Origin: SAR86 cluster bacterium
GTDB taxonomy: Bacteria; Pseudomonadota; Gammaproteobacteria; Pseudomonadales; Pseudohongiellaceae
Reading direction: 5' to 3'
Length of the DNA: 64,000 bases
NCBI GenBank assembly: GCA_002401885.1
Contig: NVUL01000046.1
Location: 1 to 64,000, forward strand
The notes under the pieces are model-generated. The model did not search any database. It saw nothing but the letters and a program-made list of their open reading frames with translations, and had not been told where the DNA came from. Below are positions 1 through 9,693 of this stretch, piece by piece; position 1 is the first letter of the stretch; each line of letters opens with the position of its first letter. Made by a program: the position numbers and the translations under genes.

Positions 1-1230
1 TCGATTACCTTGAGCTGAATAGGCATCGGCTGGGATGTCGGACCAACGCAACTGCTCATTACCTCTATTCAGCCACCACTGATAACCATAGGCTCTCTGA
101 TTCTCAGACGTATTTGGTGTTGTTGCTCTGCTCACCCAATCGTCAGTCATAATCCTCTCACCGTTAATGGTTCCACCATTCAGCATCAATTGACCTATGC
201 GTGCCCAGTCTCGCGCCGATGCGTACAGATAGGAGCTACCCATAAACACACCGCTGGCATCAACCTCGAAGATGGCATTCTGGAAAGCGAGTGATTGATG
301 AATACTCTCCATGTAGGCATCGTAATTTCCTTGGTTGCCACCCGCCTTTTCGAAATAGATTCGCGCGAGCAGGTTCGCCGTACCGGAGCTGTAGTTGAAC
401 CGACTTCCCGGCGCATGTAGCGCAGCCTTATCCATTACGAATTCGGAAGACGAGGGCTCGGTAAATAGCATGGCAGTCGCATCGTCGCCGGGATTGTATT
501 CCTCGGAGAAGGCGAGGCCATCGGTCATTGTTAGCATATCGCTGATACGAATTTGCGAACGCTCATCGCCCTGCCATAACTCAAATTCAGGAGACGCATC
601 CAAGTCCAATGCGCCGCGGTATTCTAGATTCGCCAACATGATTGCAGTCAGGCTCTTCGCCATGGACCAACCAAGCAGCGGCGTATCGGCATCGGCTCCC
701 TGACCGTAGGCTTCGGCAATGACCCTACCCCGATGTGCGACGAGGAAGGCTCGGGTGTTGAGGCCCTCGCCGTTGTCTGTGACGAGCAACTGCTCAAGTA
801 GGCCTTCCATGCCTGAGTCGGCAGCACCTACAGTATCTCCTGCAGGCCACGGTGCGTCGCTCGCAGGAGCTCGTGCTGTCTGCAATGAAGCGCGTTGTCC
901 AAAACCTGAGTAGTCGATCGCGCAGCCGATGTTAGGTAGATAGTTCGCCGTCTTCTCACTCAAGCCAAACAGAGAAGTCGTTACGGTCTTCTGCTCTTCG
1001 TCGTACTCTACCGCCAGCTCCTGCAGGATTCCCGAGTACTGAACTAGATCATCGAAAGACTGCTGCTGAGAAAACCCGGAGACATAACGCGCACTGCAGA
1101 GCAACTTCGAGCCAATTCCTGTCGCCACTCCCGGCGCAGCAACTAAGTAGGAAGGTGAGAAGCCTGCAATGGAAGCTAGTCCAAACAAGAGCGCGAGAAA
1201 GGCGATCAATCCGAAGAGTATTTTTTTCAT
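1..1230 (-). CDS. Serine hydrolase / class C beta-lactamase-family protein (truncated by window start)
   Basis: Reading frame from ATG at 1230 leftwards stays open to the window edge (so absent from the ORF track). N-terminal signal/TM (MKKILFGLIAFLALLFGLASIAG), SxxK in GWSMAKSLTAIM, FNYSSG, GYQWW motifs typical of the beta-lactamase/6-aminohexanoate-hydrolase fold. Confidence 0.85.
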   Translation of the reverse strand, partial: MKKILFGLIAFLALLFGLASIAGFSPSYLVAAPGVATGIGSKLLCSARYVSGFSQQQSFDDLVQYSGILQELAVEYDEEQKTVTTSLFGLSEKTANYLPNIGCAIDYSGFGQRASLQTARAPASDAPWPAGDTVGAADSGMEGLLEQLLVTDNGEGLNTRAFLVAHRGRVIAEAYGQGADADTPLLGWSMAKSLTAIMLANLEYRGALDLDASPEFELWQGDERSQIRISDMLTMTDGLAFSEEYNPGDDATAMLFTEPSSSEFVMDKAALHAPGSRFNYSSGTANLLARIYFEKAGGNQGNYDAYMESIHQSLAFQNAIFEVDASGVFMGSSYLYASARDWARIGQLMLNGGTINGERIMTDDWVSRATTPNTSENQRAYGYQWWLNRGNEQLRWSDIPADAYSAQGNR

Positions 1231-1283
1231 GATTTTAATTCCAACAGCTTAGCCACATTAATGTCGATCTAGCCATGTGAGTA

Positions 1284-2564
1284 TCAGAGTGCTCTTAATT
1301 TGCCACCGGTAAGAAATAGAATCAATCCGACGGCACCTGCAGATGCTGCTATCCAATAGGGCAGGCTGTACAGATTAGCATTCGCGGCGAATGCTAATCC
1401 CAAGACAGCGGGGCCGGCGGCGGTCCCCCAAGAAGACATGAGATTTGCCACCGAAAAAATCCTAGCATACTCACGAATGCCGAAAGCCTCTGCGATCAAG
1501 AGAGGCTGCAGCATCAGCAGATTACCCACGGAGGCACCGAACAGCGCGAGACCTAGGCAGAGGGTCAACACATTTACACCTGTGGCGAGCAAGGTGAGAG
1601 AAGCCGCTTGCAGAATCATTATGCCGATGGCGAACAGGCGAATCGACATTCTATCGATCAACCATCCACCGATCAGGCGGCCGACGATGCTGGAAAAAGG
1701 CAGTATCGCAACCGCCATGGCAGTCTGTGCCTCGCTTAACAATTCGCTCGCCAAACCGTATTGGTGAGCGATGCCTCCAACCTGCGCCATCATTAGAAAT
1801 ATATAAGCGATGCTAATGCCCCAGAAGAAACGCGTGCCTCGCGCCTGCTTAAAGGTAATACCATCTAACGCCAAATCTCTGGGAGCAACAACCACTTCAC
1901 TCCCTGCTACACCCTGTTCTGTGCCGACTGTTTCCAAGCTAGTTGGCGGTTCTACACCATCCGGCCTCAAGCCCATCGACTCGGGGCTCGCCCGCAGCCA
2001 AATCCAAGTTATAGGTATTACGCCTACTAGATAGAGCAATCCCATCAGCGGGGCGGCAAATTCGAAGCCCATGGACTTAACAAGTAACACGCACAGCGGT
2101 GTCAATACGACGCCACCGAGAGACAAACCAGTAGACGCGATCGACAGAGCCATAGCTCTTTTTCTATGGAACCAGCGAGTTACTAGTGTGGTAGCTGGAA
2201 TCAGTGAGGAGGCTGAGAAGCCGACACCGAAAAACATAAAGGCCAGATACAACTGCCAGATCTCTTGCACGAATGCCAGCGAACTCAGTGCGAAACAAGA
2301 AATTATTGCCCCAGCACTGATGCAAATTCTCGGGTCATAGTCCTGCACCCATTTCGCAACCCACAAACCGGTCACCCCACCTGAAAGGAAGAACAGCGAT
2401 ACTGCGAACGAGGCTGTCTGCACATCGAAGTTGGGATTGGCAGCCAGTGCAGTGAGATAGATGGCATGGTTATAGAAACTCAAGCCACTCGTAAACGTCA
2501 GCTGAGCCAAAATGGCGAAGACAATCTTCCATCCATAAAATAAGGGAGAATTACTATCAGTCAT
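1284..2564 (-). CDS. MFS transporter (OFA/monocarboxylate-like)
   Basis: About 12 hydrophobic segments; starts MTDSNSPLFYGWKIVFAILAQLTFTSG; RWFHRKRAMALSIASTGLSLGG motif. Start at 2564 preferred over the upstream M at 2663. Confidence 0.85.
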   Translation of the reverse strand: MTDSNSPLFYGWKIVFAILAQLTFTSGLSFYNHAIYLTALAANPNFDVQTASFAVSLFFLSGGVTGLWVAKWVQDYDPRICISAGAIISCFALSSLAFVQEIWQLYLAFMFFGVGFSASSLIPATTLVTRWFHRKRAMALSIASTGLSLGGVVLTPLCVLLVKSMGFEFAAPLMGLLYLVGVIPITWIWLRASPESMGLRPDGVEPPTSLETVGTEQGVAGSEVVVAPRDLALDGITFKQARGTRFFWGISIAYIFLMMAQVGGIAHQYGLASELLSEAQTAMAVAILPFSSIVGRLIGGWLIDRMSIRLFAIGIMILQAASLTLLATGVNVLTLCLGLALFGASVGNLLMLQPLLIAEAFGIREYARIFSVANLMSSWGTAAGPAVLGLAFAANANLYSLPYWIAASAGAVGLILFLTGGKLRAL

Positions 2565-2795
2565 AACTGCATATTTAACATCGTCGAAGAAAAAATAACT
2601 TGCTGCAGCTTGAATCAGCAATAAGCAACAGCAATCTATTCGGGGGCTCGATGCACTGCACATGGAGCGATGGTATAGAGAAATTTCTAGTCCGTTTTGA
2701 CCAGCTCTCTTTTTGAGCGTTCTTTTTACTCATTTTTACCGGAAATTCTTGATGCTTGTCCTAGCAAATCATGCTCGCCGGCGATTGTGTTTCGG

Positions 2796-4535
2796 TCACT
2801 GATTGTAGAACGTGAAGTAGCCAGTAAACATTTCTTCCCAGCTCTCTAAGCCGAAGGTGACCTCTTTGCTAGGATCCGGATTTGATGGGTTTGATAATGA
2901 GTTGTCGAAGGCGCCAATCACACGCAGAGTACTGCCAGCGGCTACGGGCTCTGCCTCATCTAATAAGTAGTCGGGCTGCCATCCGTAGTTGTAGGCGGGG
3001 ACACTAAATAGATCTCGTATCTGCCCCTGCGGATTTTCCACAACAAACTTCATGCGCTTGCCACGGAAATTCATTCTGGCGCGCACTCCTGTGACAACGA
3101 TATCTTGCTCAACCTTCTGCTCTGCCCGAAGCTCGAAATCATTATCATTTGGCGGCAGTAGGAAGCGACTTGCGACTGCCTGCGTTAGTATTTCTTTCAG
3201 GTCCGGCTCATCACTAAAATACAAACCGAATTGCGTTTCATCAACCGTAGACTGTCCGTTAGTCACATAGTGAAACTGCATCGACAGCCTGTGCCCTTGC
3301 GGAACTAGCACGCCAGTACCCTCATCGAATTCGATAGCATTGGTCTTTCCTGGAAGATAGCTCCCGACAAAGCGACGCGTAACAGACTCGCTTGTCCGCT
3401 CGGCTCCCCAGAAGTCTTCTTCCGGCGGCGTAACGAAGGTCACCAGGTGGTGCAAAACAGACTCATCGCCCGCAATGTATTGAATAGCGCGCAACCACTT
3501 GTCCTCTTCGAAGGGTAGTTCAGCATCATCATAGACATAGTCCATTACGCCGATCGGCGGTATCTCATTCCGTGGACCAGTCACAACATAGTCCGGTTCG
3601 CCGAAGGCCCACTCAGTACGATCTTGTGCAGCGAACACTTCCAAGGGATCGGCTTCGCTGTCGCCTCGTGGGGCGCGGTTGTTAATCCAATGCACAAGCG
3701 TCTGCAGATCGTCGGGATCAAGATAACGCGCCGATTCGGAGTGACCAATATAAGGATCGACCTGTGTTGGCGGCATGCGTTTATTTAACAGCACTTCCTT
3801 GATCATGGGTGACCAGCCAAGGACCATGATGTAACTGTCTAAAGCAAAGGGCCCTACTCCACCCTGGCGATGGCAGTCGCCACAATTCTCAATAATGATC
3901 GGAGCGATTTCGCTCGCATAGTCTGGCGGCGAGCCACTGTGCTTTTCTTTCAGAGGATAGTCGATAGCGCAGCCCGATCCGGATTGTCGGATCGTGTCGC
4001 TCACACCTTCGCCAGTGATAGAAGTCAGTGTCGACTCGAGTCCTTGCGATGGCTGGCCCTTAAAGAAAAGCGAGAGACGTTGAGGGTTCAGCACCAAAAC
4101 GTCTCCAGCATTTTCAATATTCAGTGTTTCCGATATCAACTGGCCATCGTCCTCGAGTATCGGTAACTCGACACCCAATTCGCTGAGTTCGGGCCGATCT
4201 AAATCTTGAGAGTCGATCAGTAGAAATTCGAAATCATTTCCGGTGTATTCGTCCGCGATGTTCTTATAGCTATCCAGCAGCGCGTCCATCGTAGCGCACT
4301 CAGCGGAGTAAGCCATGAGCACCAGCGCCTTGCGATGCTGATAGCGACTCAATTGATGGAACGTTCCCGCGTTGTCGAGTAGCGCAAAGTCGCCCACGCG
4401 ATCTAGAGCTGCTGGAGCGAGAGTCGAAAAGGCGCTAAGCAGTAGCCCGCTAATAATGTGTAGCGAATATTTCCTGCACTTACTGCCTGACTGAATGACA
4501 ACACTACCCGGTGACTGTTTACGCTTCAATTCCAC
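2796..4535 (-). CDS. Redoxin-like domain + c-type haem (CGDCH) + PHM/DBM-like copper monooxygenase C-terminal domain protein
   Basis: Signal peptide, thioredoxin-like N-terminus, ENCGDCHRQGGVGPFALDSY, MPP, SVLHHLVTF, MQFHYVTNG, ARMNFRGKRMKF, EEMFTGYFTF; same layout as the 6094 and 7702 genes. Confidence 0.75.
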   Translation of the reverse strand: MELKRKQSPGSVVIQSGSKCRKYSLHIISGLLLSAFSTLAPAALDRVGDFALLDNAGTFHQLSRYQHRKALVLMAYSAECATMDALLDSYKNIADEYTGNDFEFLLIDSQDLDRPELSELGVELPILEDDGQLISETLNIENAGDVLVLNPQRLSLFFKGQPSQGLESTLTSITGEGVSDTIRQSGSGCAIDYPLKEKHSGSPPDYASEIAPIIIENCGDCHRQGGVGPFALDSYIMVLGWSPMIKEVLLNKRMPPTQVDPYIGHSESARYLDPDDLQTLVHWINNRAPRGDSEADPLEVFAAQDRTEWAFGEPDYVVTGPRNEIPPIGVMDYVYDDAELPFEEDKWLRAIQYIAGDESVLHHLVTFVTPPEEDFWGAERTSESVTRRFVGSYLPGKTNAIEFDEGTGVLVPQGHRLSMQFHYVTNGQSTVDETQFGLYFSDEPDLKEILTQAVASRFLLPPNDNDFELRAEQKVEQDIVVTGVRARMNFRGKRMKFVVENPQGQIRDLFSVPAYNYGWQPDYLLDEAEPVAAGSTLRVIGAFDNSLSNPSNPDPSKEVTFGLESWEEMFTGYFTFYNQ

Positions 4536-4879
4536 TGCTTGAGTTTCCTAGATTTAAGTGAGGCCTCATGAGATACACTCGAATGAGGTTTTAGGCACCG
4601 TTATCTACACGGCTTATCGTTACTAAAATTGATGCGCGAATCCTCTCATACTCGGGTCAATGCTGACAATTCCTCAGCTTGTTACATTTTGTTTAAAACA
4701 AGCCCTCTAGCCTGCAGATTCTCGGCGGCTGCAAACTAGACTCCAAGTACAATGCCGTTTATCCTAGCGTCCCTGTTTGTTTGGATTCCGTAGTTTAGCC
4801 TTAATTACTGTATTCACTCGGACAGATTGACAATAAAGTAAGACAGAACAATCGAACCTGATCTTTGGAGAGAACACCG

Positions 4880-5818
4880 ATGCGACAGTATCAAAAAACC
4901 TTTGCACTATTAGCCTTTGCCCTAACGGCAGTTTTTAGCCTCACGGCACAAGCCCAATCTGCAGACAATGGCCGCTTCCTGAGCCTTGCACCACCTTCTG
5001 GCCTGCCAATCATCCCCGTAATGGAAGGATGGATTGCCAATCCAGACGGTACAGTGAGCTTTTCCTTTGGCTTCATCAATCGAAACGACGTGCCGGTTGA
5101 TATCCCCGTAGGTACGGCGAACTACATCGAGCCAGCCAAATACAGCGGCATGCAGCCCACACATTTCCCGGCAGGACGCTCAACTGGATTGTTCACAGTT
5201 ACGGTTCCCGCTGATGAAGCTAACGATGACATCTGGTGGTATATCAAGACCGGCAGCGAAGAAGCCTTGAAAGTCCCTGGCCGATACGGCATAGGTGCTT
5301 ACGAGCTAGACTTCATCCTGCCTCGTCCGCAGGGTGCCATGCAACCACTCGCCGGTTTCGGTGAAGACGGCCAAAGATCTGCTGGGCTTTTCGCGCAGGT
5401 GGGTGAATACCAAGGCACGGTTAGAGTAGGCGAGCCGGTGGTTTTTACGGCAAATGTCGAAGACATCTCGGTACGAGACACTACTGACCCCCGCTTCCTA
5501 GAGCCGATTTCAATAGGCGTCCAGTTCAGAAAGTATCAAGGCCCGGGCATGGTGGAGTTCACACATCATGAGAGCACCGCTATCCCCGAGAATCCTTACG
5601 AAGAAGATGACCGCAGATTCCGCTTCTTCCGTGAGATTACGCCTGGTCAGGTTAAGGTAGAGGGCGGCAGTGGTCTAGCCCATGTAATTGCCACTTTCTC
5701 TGAGCCGGGTGAATACATAATTCATACCAAGGTAGACAACTTCGGCGGCCCAGACAGCTCGAACGGCGACCAGTGCTGCTGGACGAATATTGTTCAAAAG
5801 GTAACTGTAAGCCCATAG
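4880..5818 (+). CDS. Secreted protein of unknown function, beta-rich, C-terminal QCCWTN motif
   Basis: Signal peptide MRQYQKTFALLAFALTAVFSLTAQAQ; clean 312-codon ORF; RBS-like ggagag upstream of ATG 4880. No family confidently recognised. Confidence 0.7.
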   Translation: MRQYQKTFALLAFALTAVFSLTAQAQSADNGRFLSLAPPSGLPIIPVMEGWIANPDGTVSFSFGFINRNDVPVDIPVGTANYIEPAKYSGMQPTHFPAGRSTGLFTVTVPADEANDDIWWYIKTGSEEALKVPGRYGIGAYELDFILPRPQGAMQPLAGFGEDGQRSAGLFAQVGEYQGTVRVGEPVVFTANVEDISVRDTTDPRFLEPISIGVQFRKYQGPGMVEFTHHESTAIPENPYEEDDRRFRFFREITPGQVKVEGGSGLAHVIATFSEPGEYIIHTKVDNFGGPDSSNGDQCCWTNIVQKVTVSP

Positions 5819-5835
5819 GTTGTTGTTATTAGTTT

Positions 5836-5862
5836 TCTGGCCGACCTGCACGGTCGGCCAGA
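5836..5862. other. Intergenic perfect inverted repeat (11-bp arms, 5-nt loop), no strong T-tract
   Basis: tctggccgacc-tgcac-ggtcggccaga just 3' of the 4880 gene. Confidence 0.6.
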
Positions 5863-6093
5863 GAGCAAACAAGGGCATTTCTTCGAGATCCCCAGCTGGG
5901 CAGGCGCTAGCCGCTGCATGCAGCGATAAAAATCCTCAAAAAGTGTTTCAATTTGTTGCAATCATGCCTCGTTAATGGCCGTATTTAATGGACATTTGGG
6001 GAGCAGCCAATTAAAATTTTTGGCAGGAATAAACACAAGAATACCCATAGAACTTTAATTTAGATCAATAACTCTCAATTTAAGGAGAAAAGC

Positions 6094-7449
6094 ATGAAAA
6101 CAGTACGCGTATTGACTGCTTCGGTAAGCGGCGTATTCCTCGCATTTGGCCTACAGGCTAGTGCACAGGACGACGCAGTTACCTACAACAGTCACGTTGC
6201 TCAGATTATCAACGAGAATTGCGTTGTATGTCACACGGAAGGCGGCATCGGCCCTATGCAACTCTCTAGCTATGATCAGGTCCGTCCTTGGGCACCTCTG
6301 ATCCAGCTTCGTGTTGCTAATCGCGAAATGCCTCCTTATGCATACGATCACGGTATCGGCATCCAGGACCTTCAAGGTGACTGGCGCTTAGAGCAGGCAG
6401 AAATCGACACTATCGTCGCTTGGGTTAACCAAGGCTCACCAATGGGTGATGCGGACATCGTTGCACCAGTTGCAGACGTTAAAGACCCAAGCGAGTGGAA
6501 TTTCGCTGCCAACTTCGGTCAGCCTAATCTAATCATTTCTTCTGTACCCATTGATATTCCTGCAAACGGTAACGACCTTTGGCACAAGCACTATGTTGAC
6601 ACTGGCGTCACTCAGGATCGTTGCATCAAAGCGGTTCAGGTTAAGCCACGCGGCGACGCAGCTGCGGTTGTTCACCACGCTAACTCTTCCGTTGACGCAC
6701 AAGATGAAAACGGCGAGTGGGAGCAGTATGGTCAGCTAACTGAATACGCTATGGGTAAGTGGGGCGAGCTAGTACCTGACGGTGTTTGCCGTACGCTGCC
6801 AGCGAACTCACGCGTTTCTTGGGATATTCACATGTTCCCAGGCGGTGTCGGCGCAACTGCTCCGGGCACAATGATCAAAGATAACGTTGTTGAAATCGGC
6901 CTTTGGTTTCACGATGACGATTACATGACTGCATCAGCAAAGACTCCTTACAAGCAGGATCTGAAACTGTATCAACTGCGTGAAGGCTATGAGAGCGGCG
7001 AACTAATCATACCTCCTAACGGTTACACGATGACTCAGGGTTTTCATTCTTTCGATCACCCGGTTCGCATCGATAGCTTCCAGCCACATGGCCACCTGCG
7101 CATGAATGCTGCCTCTCTGGAAGTGTTCTACCCAGAAACTGGCCGCACTGAGCAAATCAGCCAGATCTCTAACTGGAGTGCCACATGGCACCACAGCCAT
7201 CTGTATGAAGAAGATGTTGCTCCTTTGCTTCCTGCAGGTGCTGTATTGGTAATCAAGCAGTGGTACGACAACACAGCTAACAACCCAAATAACCCTGATC
7301 CTGATCAGTGGGTTGTAGGCGGAAGCCGTACTGGCGACGAGATGTCTCACGCTTGGATCGCGGTTACTCACCTCGATGACGAAGGCTATGAGAATATCGT
7401 TGCAGATCGCAGAGAAAAAGAAGAGCGTTCACTAGCCGGAAATGACTAG
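6094..7449 (+). CDS. c-type haem + copper type II (PHM/DBM-like) monooxygenase-like secreted protein, copy 1
   Basis: Signal peptide; ENCVVCHTEGGIGP (haem, 6220-6234); VVHHAN (6673-6678); WDIHMFPGG; QPHGHLRM (7087-7095); GDEMSHAW (7336-7344). RBS taaggag. Confidence 0.8.
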   Translation: MKTVRVLTASVSGVFLAFGLQASAQDDAVTYNSHVAQIINENCVVCHTEGGIGPMQLSSYDQVRPWAPLIQLRVANREMPPYAYDHGIGIQDLQGDWRLEQAEIDTIVAWVNQGSPMGDADIVAPVADVKDPSEWNFAANFGQPNLIISSVPIDIPANGNDLWHKHYVDTGVTQDRCIKAVQVKPRGDAAAVVHHANSSVDAQDENGEWEQYGQLTEYAMGKWGELVPDGVCRTLPANSRVSWDIHMFPGGVGATAPGTMIKDNVVEIGLWFHDDDYMTASAKTPYKQDLKLYQLREGYESGELIIPPNGYTMTQGFHSFDHPVRIDSFQPHGHLRMNAASLEVFYPETGRTEQISQISNWSATWHHSHLYEEDVAPLLPAGAVLVIKQWYDNTANNPNNPDPDQWVVGGSRTGDEMSHAWIAVTHLDDEGYENIVADRREKEERSLAGND

Positions 7450-7493
7450 TACTTAGCTCATTTGATTTGGGCTAACTTCTTCTAAGAAGTCAG

Positions 7494-7527
7494 AAAGGCC
7501 GGTTAATCTCGATTAACCGGCCTTTTT
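7494..7527 (+). terminator. Rho-independent terminator
   Basis: aaggccggttaatctcgattaaccggcctttttt: GC-rich stem followed by T-run, 3' of the 6094 gene. Confidence 0.85.
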
Positions 7528-7701
7528 TATTGCCAAAATTTGGCCAACATATGCGCTGTTACTGCTTCTTCCAGACGCTAAAAAAGGGTAAACTCAGGCC
7601 TGATTGACTGAAATTGTAGGATCTATCTATCCAATAACTGGAATACTCGGCCCAATCCCATTCGAGATTTCCTTAAAGAGCAAGATCAATAGGAGAGATT
7701 T

Positions 7702-9048
7702 ATGAGTATTTCGAAAGGCTGGTTAGGCCTCGCAGCGTTTGCCGCGGCAGGATTTCAGGTTACGGCTCTGGCTCAGTCAGCTGCCGATCATGACGTCACC
7801 TACAACGGTGAAGTCGGCAAGATCATCAATGAGAACTGCGTAGTCTGCCACCGCGAAGGCGGAATCGGCCCTATGCAGCTCACAAGCTACGATCAGGTTC
7901 GCCCTTGGGCACCGTTGATCCAGATGCGAGTCGCGAACCGTGAAATGCCTCCCTATGCCTATGACCATGGCATCGGCATTCAGGATCTCGAAGGCGACTG
8001 GCGCTTAGAACAAGAAGAGATCGATACCATCGTTGCTTGGGTAAATCAGGGCTCGCCAATGGGCGATGCGGATGTTGTCGTTGTTATGCCTGAAATGAAT
8101 GACCCTAGCGAATGGAACTTTGTGTCTCAATTCGGTCAGCCGGACAGAATCATTCCTTCCATATCTATCGATATTCCTGCCAGTGGCAACGATCTCTGGA
8201 GTAATCACTACGTAGAGAGTGGCATTACTACAGACCGCTGCATCAAGGCGGTACAGGTTAAGCCAAGAGGCGATGCCAAGGCTGTAGTTCACCACGCAAA
8301 CTCAACCGTTGAGATGCTGCAGCCAGACGGCACTATGGAACGGCAGAGCATGCTCACCGAATATGCTATGGGCAAATGGGGCGAGATCGTTCCTGAAGGC
8401 GTATGCCGCACAATCCCAGCAGGCGCTATGGTGCGCTGGAGCATCCACATGTTCCCTGGTGGCGTTGGCGCAACTGCTCCCGGCACTATGATTAAGGACA
8501 ATGTGGTTGAGATCGGCCTTTGGTTACACCCGGAAGGTTACGAGAAAGAAGCTCAATACAAGCAAGACCTGAGCCTCTATCAGATCAGCCCACAGGCAGA
8601 CATTGTTATTCCACCGAATGGTTATTCCATGACGCAGGGATTTCATTCCTTCGATCACCCGGTTCGTCTTGACAGCTTCCAGCCTCATGGCCACTTGCGC
8701 ATGAATGCTGCATCGCTGGAAATCTTCTATCCGGAAACTGGTCGCACAGAACAGATCAGCCAGATCTCAAAGTGGAGCGCTACATGGCACCACAGCCACA
8801 TCTACAATGAAGACGTAGCTCCCTTAATACCTACCGGTGCGGTATTGGTATTGAAGCAGTGGTACGACAACACAGCCGACAACCCCAACAACCCCGATCC
8901 GGATATGTGGGTAATGGGCGGCAGCCGTACTGGCGACGAGATGACTCACGCCTGGTTAGCCGTAACTCACTTAGATGACGAAGGCTTCGAGCAGATGGTT
9001 GCCGAGCGCAAAGAGAAAGAAGAACGTTCACTAGCCGGTAACGACTAG
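7702..9048 (+). CDS. c-type haem + copper type II (PHM/DBM-like) monooxygenase-like secreted protein, copy 2
   Basis: Highly similar along its whole length to the 6094 product; ENCVVCHREGGIGP, VVHHAN, WSIHMFPGG, QPHGHLRM, GDEMTHAW all conserved. Confidence 0.8.
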   Translation: MSISKGWLGLAAFAAAGFQVTALAQSAADHDVTYNGEVGKIINENCVVCHREGGIGPMQLTSYDQVRPWAPLIQMRVANREMPPYAYDHGIGIQDLEGDWRLEQEEIDTIVAWVNQGSPMGDADVVVVMPEMNDPSEWNFVSQFGQPDRIIPSISIDIPASGNDLWSNHYVESGITTDRCIKAVQVKPRGDAKAVVHHANSTVEMLQPDGTMERQSMLTEYAMGKWGEIVPEGVCRTIPAGAMVRWSIHMFPGGVGATAPGTMIKDNVVEIGLWLHPEGYEKEAQYKQDLSLYQISPQADIVIPPNGYSMTQGFHSFDHPVRLDSFQPHGHLRMNAASLEIFYPETGRTEQISQISKWSATWHHSHIYNEDVAPLIPTGAVLVLKQWYDNTADNPNNPDPDMWVMGGSRTGDEMTHAWLAVTHLDDEGFEQMVAERKEKEERSLAGND

Positions 9049-9069
9049 TAACGCCGCTTCAGAAAAACA

Positions 9070-9105
9070 AAAGGCCGAGAGTTTACACTCTCGGCCTTTT
9101 TTATT
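9070..9105 (+). terminator. Rho-independent terminator (possibly bidirectional)
   Basis: aaaaggccgagagtttacactctcggcctttttta between convergent genes. Confidence 0.85.
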
Positions 9106-9143
9106 GGTCTCGATTCTTGTTAACGATCGAATTACCTATTTAT

Positions 9144-9641
9144 CTACCTATCCAAGAAGTGAAAGTCCGCAGGACCACCGCGGCGCACCACAATAACCGC
9201 ATCCTCTCCGCCCTCTGGCACGTCCCAGGAGTGATTTAGCTTGCCAGGTATGACGATATAGCTGCCAGCACTCACCGAATGACTGTCCTCACCTAGAACG
9301 ATCGTCACACTGCCCTGCACCACCACCACGAACTCGTCATGCGTGTGCCAATGCATATCGAAATGCGAGCCCGCCGGAAACTTCGCATAGTAGGTTATGC
9401 CACCCGTGACTGGGTCGGTTCCCTGCCGCGCGGTTTGAACTCCTACGGGAGCGCCATTACCGCCGCCGGGTGGTCCCCACTCGATGTCTGCGAGCGGGAT
9501 GGCTAGAGGCTCATACTTACTAGTCGGAGATTCTTCTGCTTGAAGTATGGAATTGGCAATGAGTGTAGAGCTTAAAGCGAGGGCCAAATAAATTTTCTTA
9601 ATCACGGTGTTAGTCTCCAATCCTTGTGGGGAGTAGAACAT
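9144..9641 (-). CDS. Secreted cupin-domain protein
   Basis: Signal peptide; HWHTHDEFVVVVQGSVTIVLGEDSHSVSAGSYIVIPGKLNHSW cupin motifs. Confidence 0.85.
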   Translation of the reverse strand: MFYSPQGLETNTVIKKIYLALALSSTLIANSILQAEESPTSKYEPLAIPLADIEWGPPGGGNGAPVGVQTARQGTDPVTGGITYYAKFPAGSHFDMHWHTHDEFVVVVQGSVTIVLGEDSHSVSAGSYIVIPGKLNHSWDVPEGGEDAVIVVRRGGPADFHFLDR

Positions 9642-9693
9642 TAGAATGATTACTAAGCACTTGCAACGTTGCCATGATATTAACTAATGGTAT

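Noticed and set aside
195-913. Track ORFs 195..416(-), 395..703(+), 719..913(+)
   Set aside because: Out-of-frame shadows within the serine hydrolase frame that runs from 1230 to the window start.
4880-5818. Particulate methane/ammonia monooxygenase subunit B
   Set aside because: Beta-rich secreted protein near copper genes, but it lacks recognisable PmoB/AmoB sequence features.
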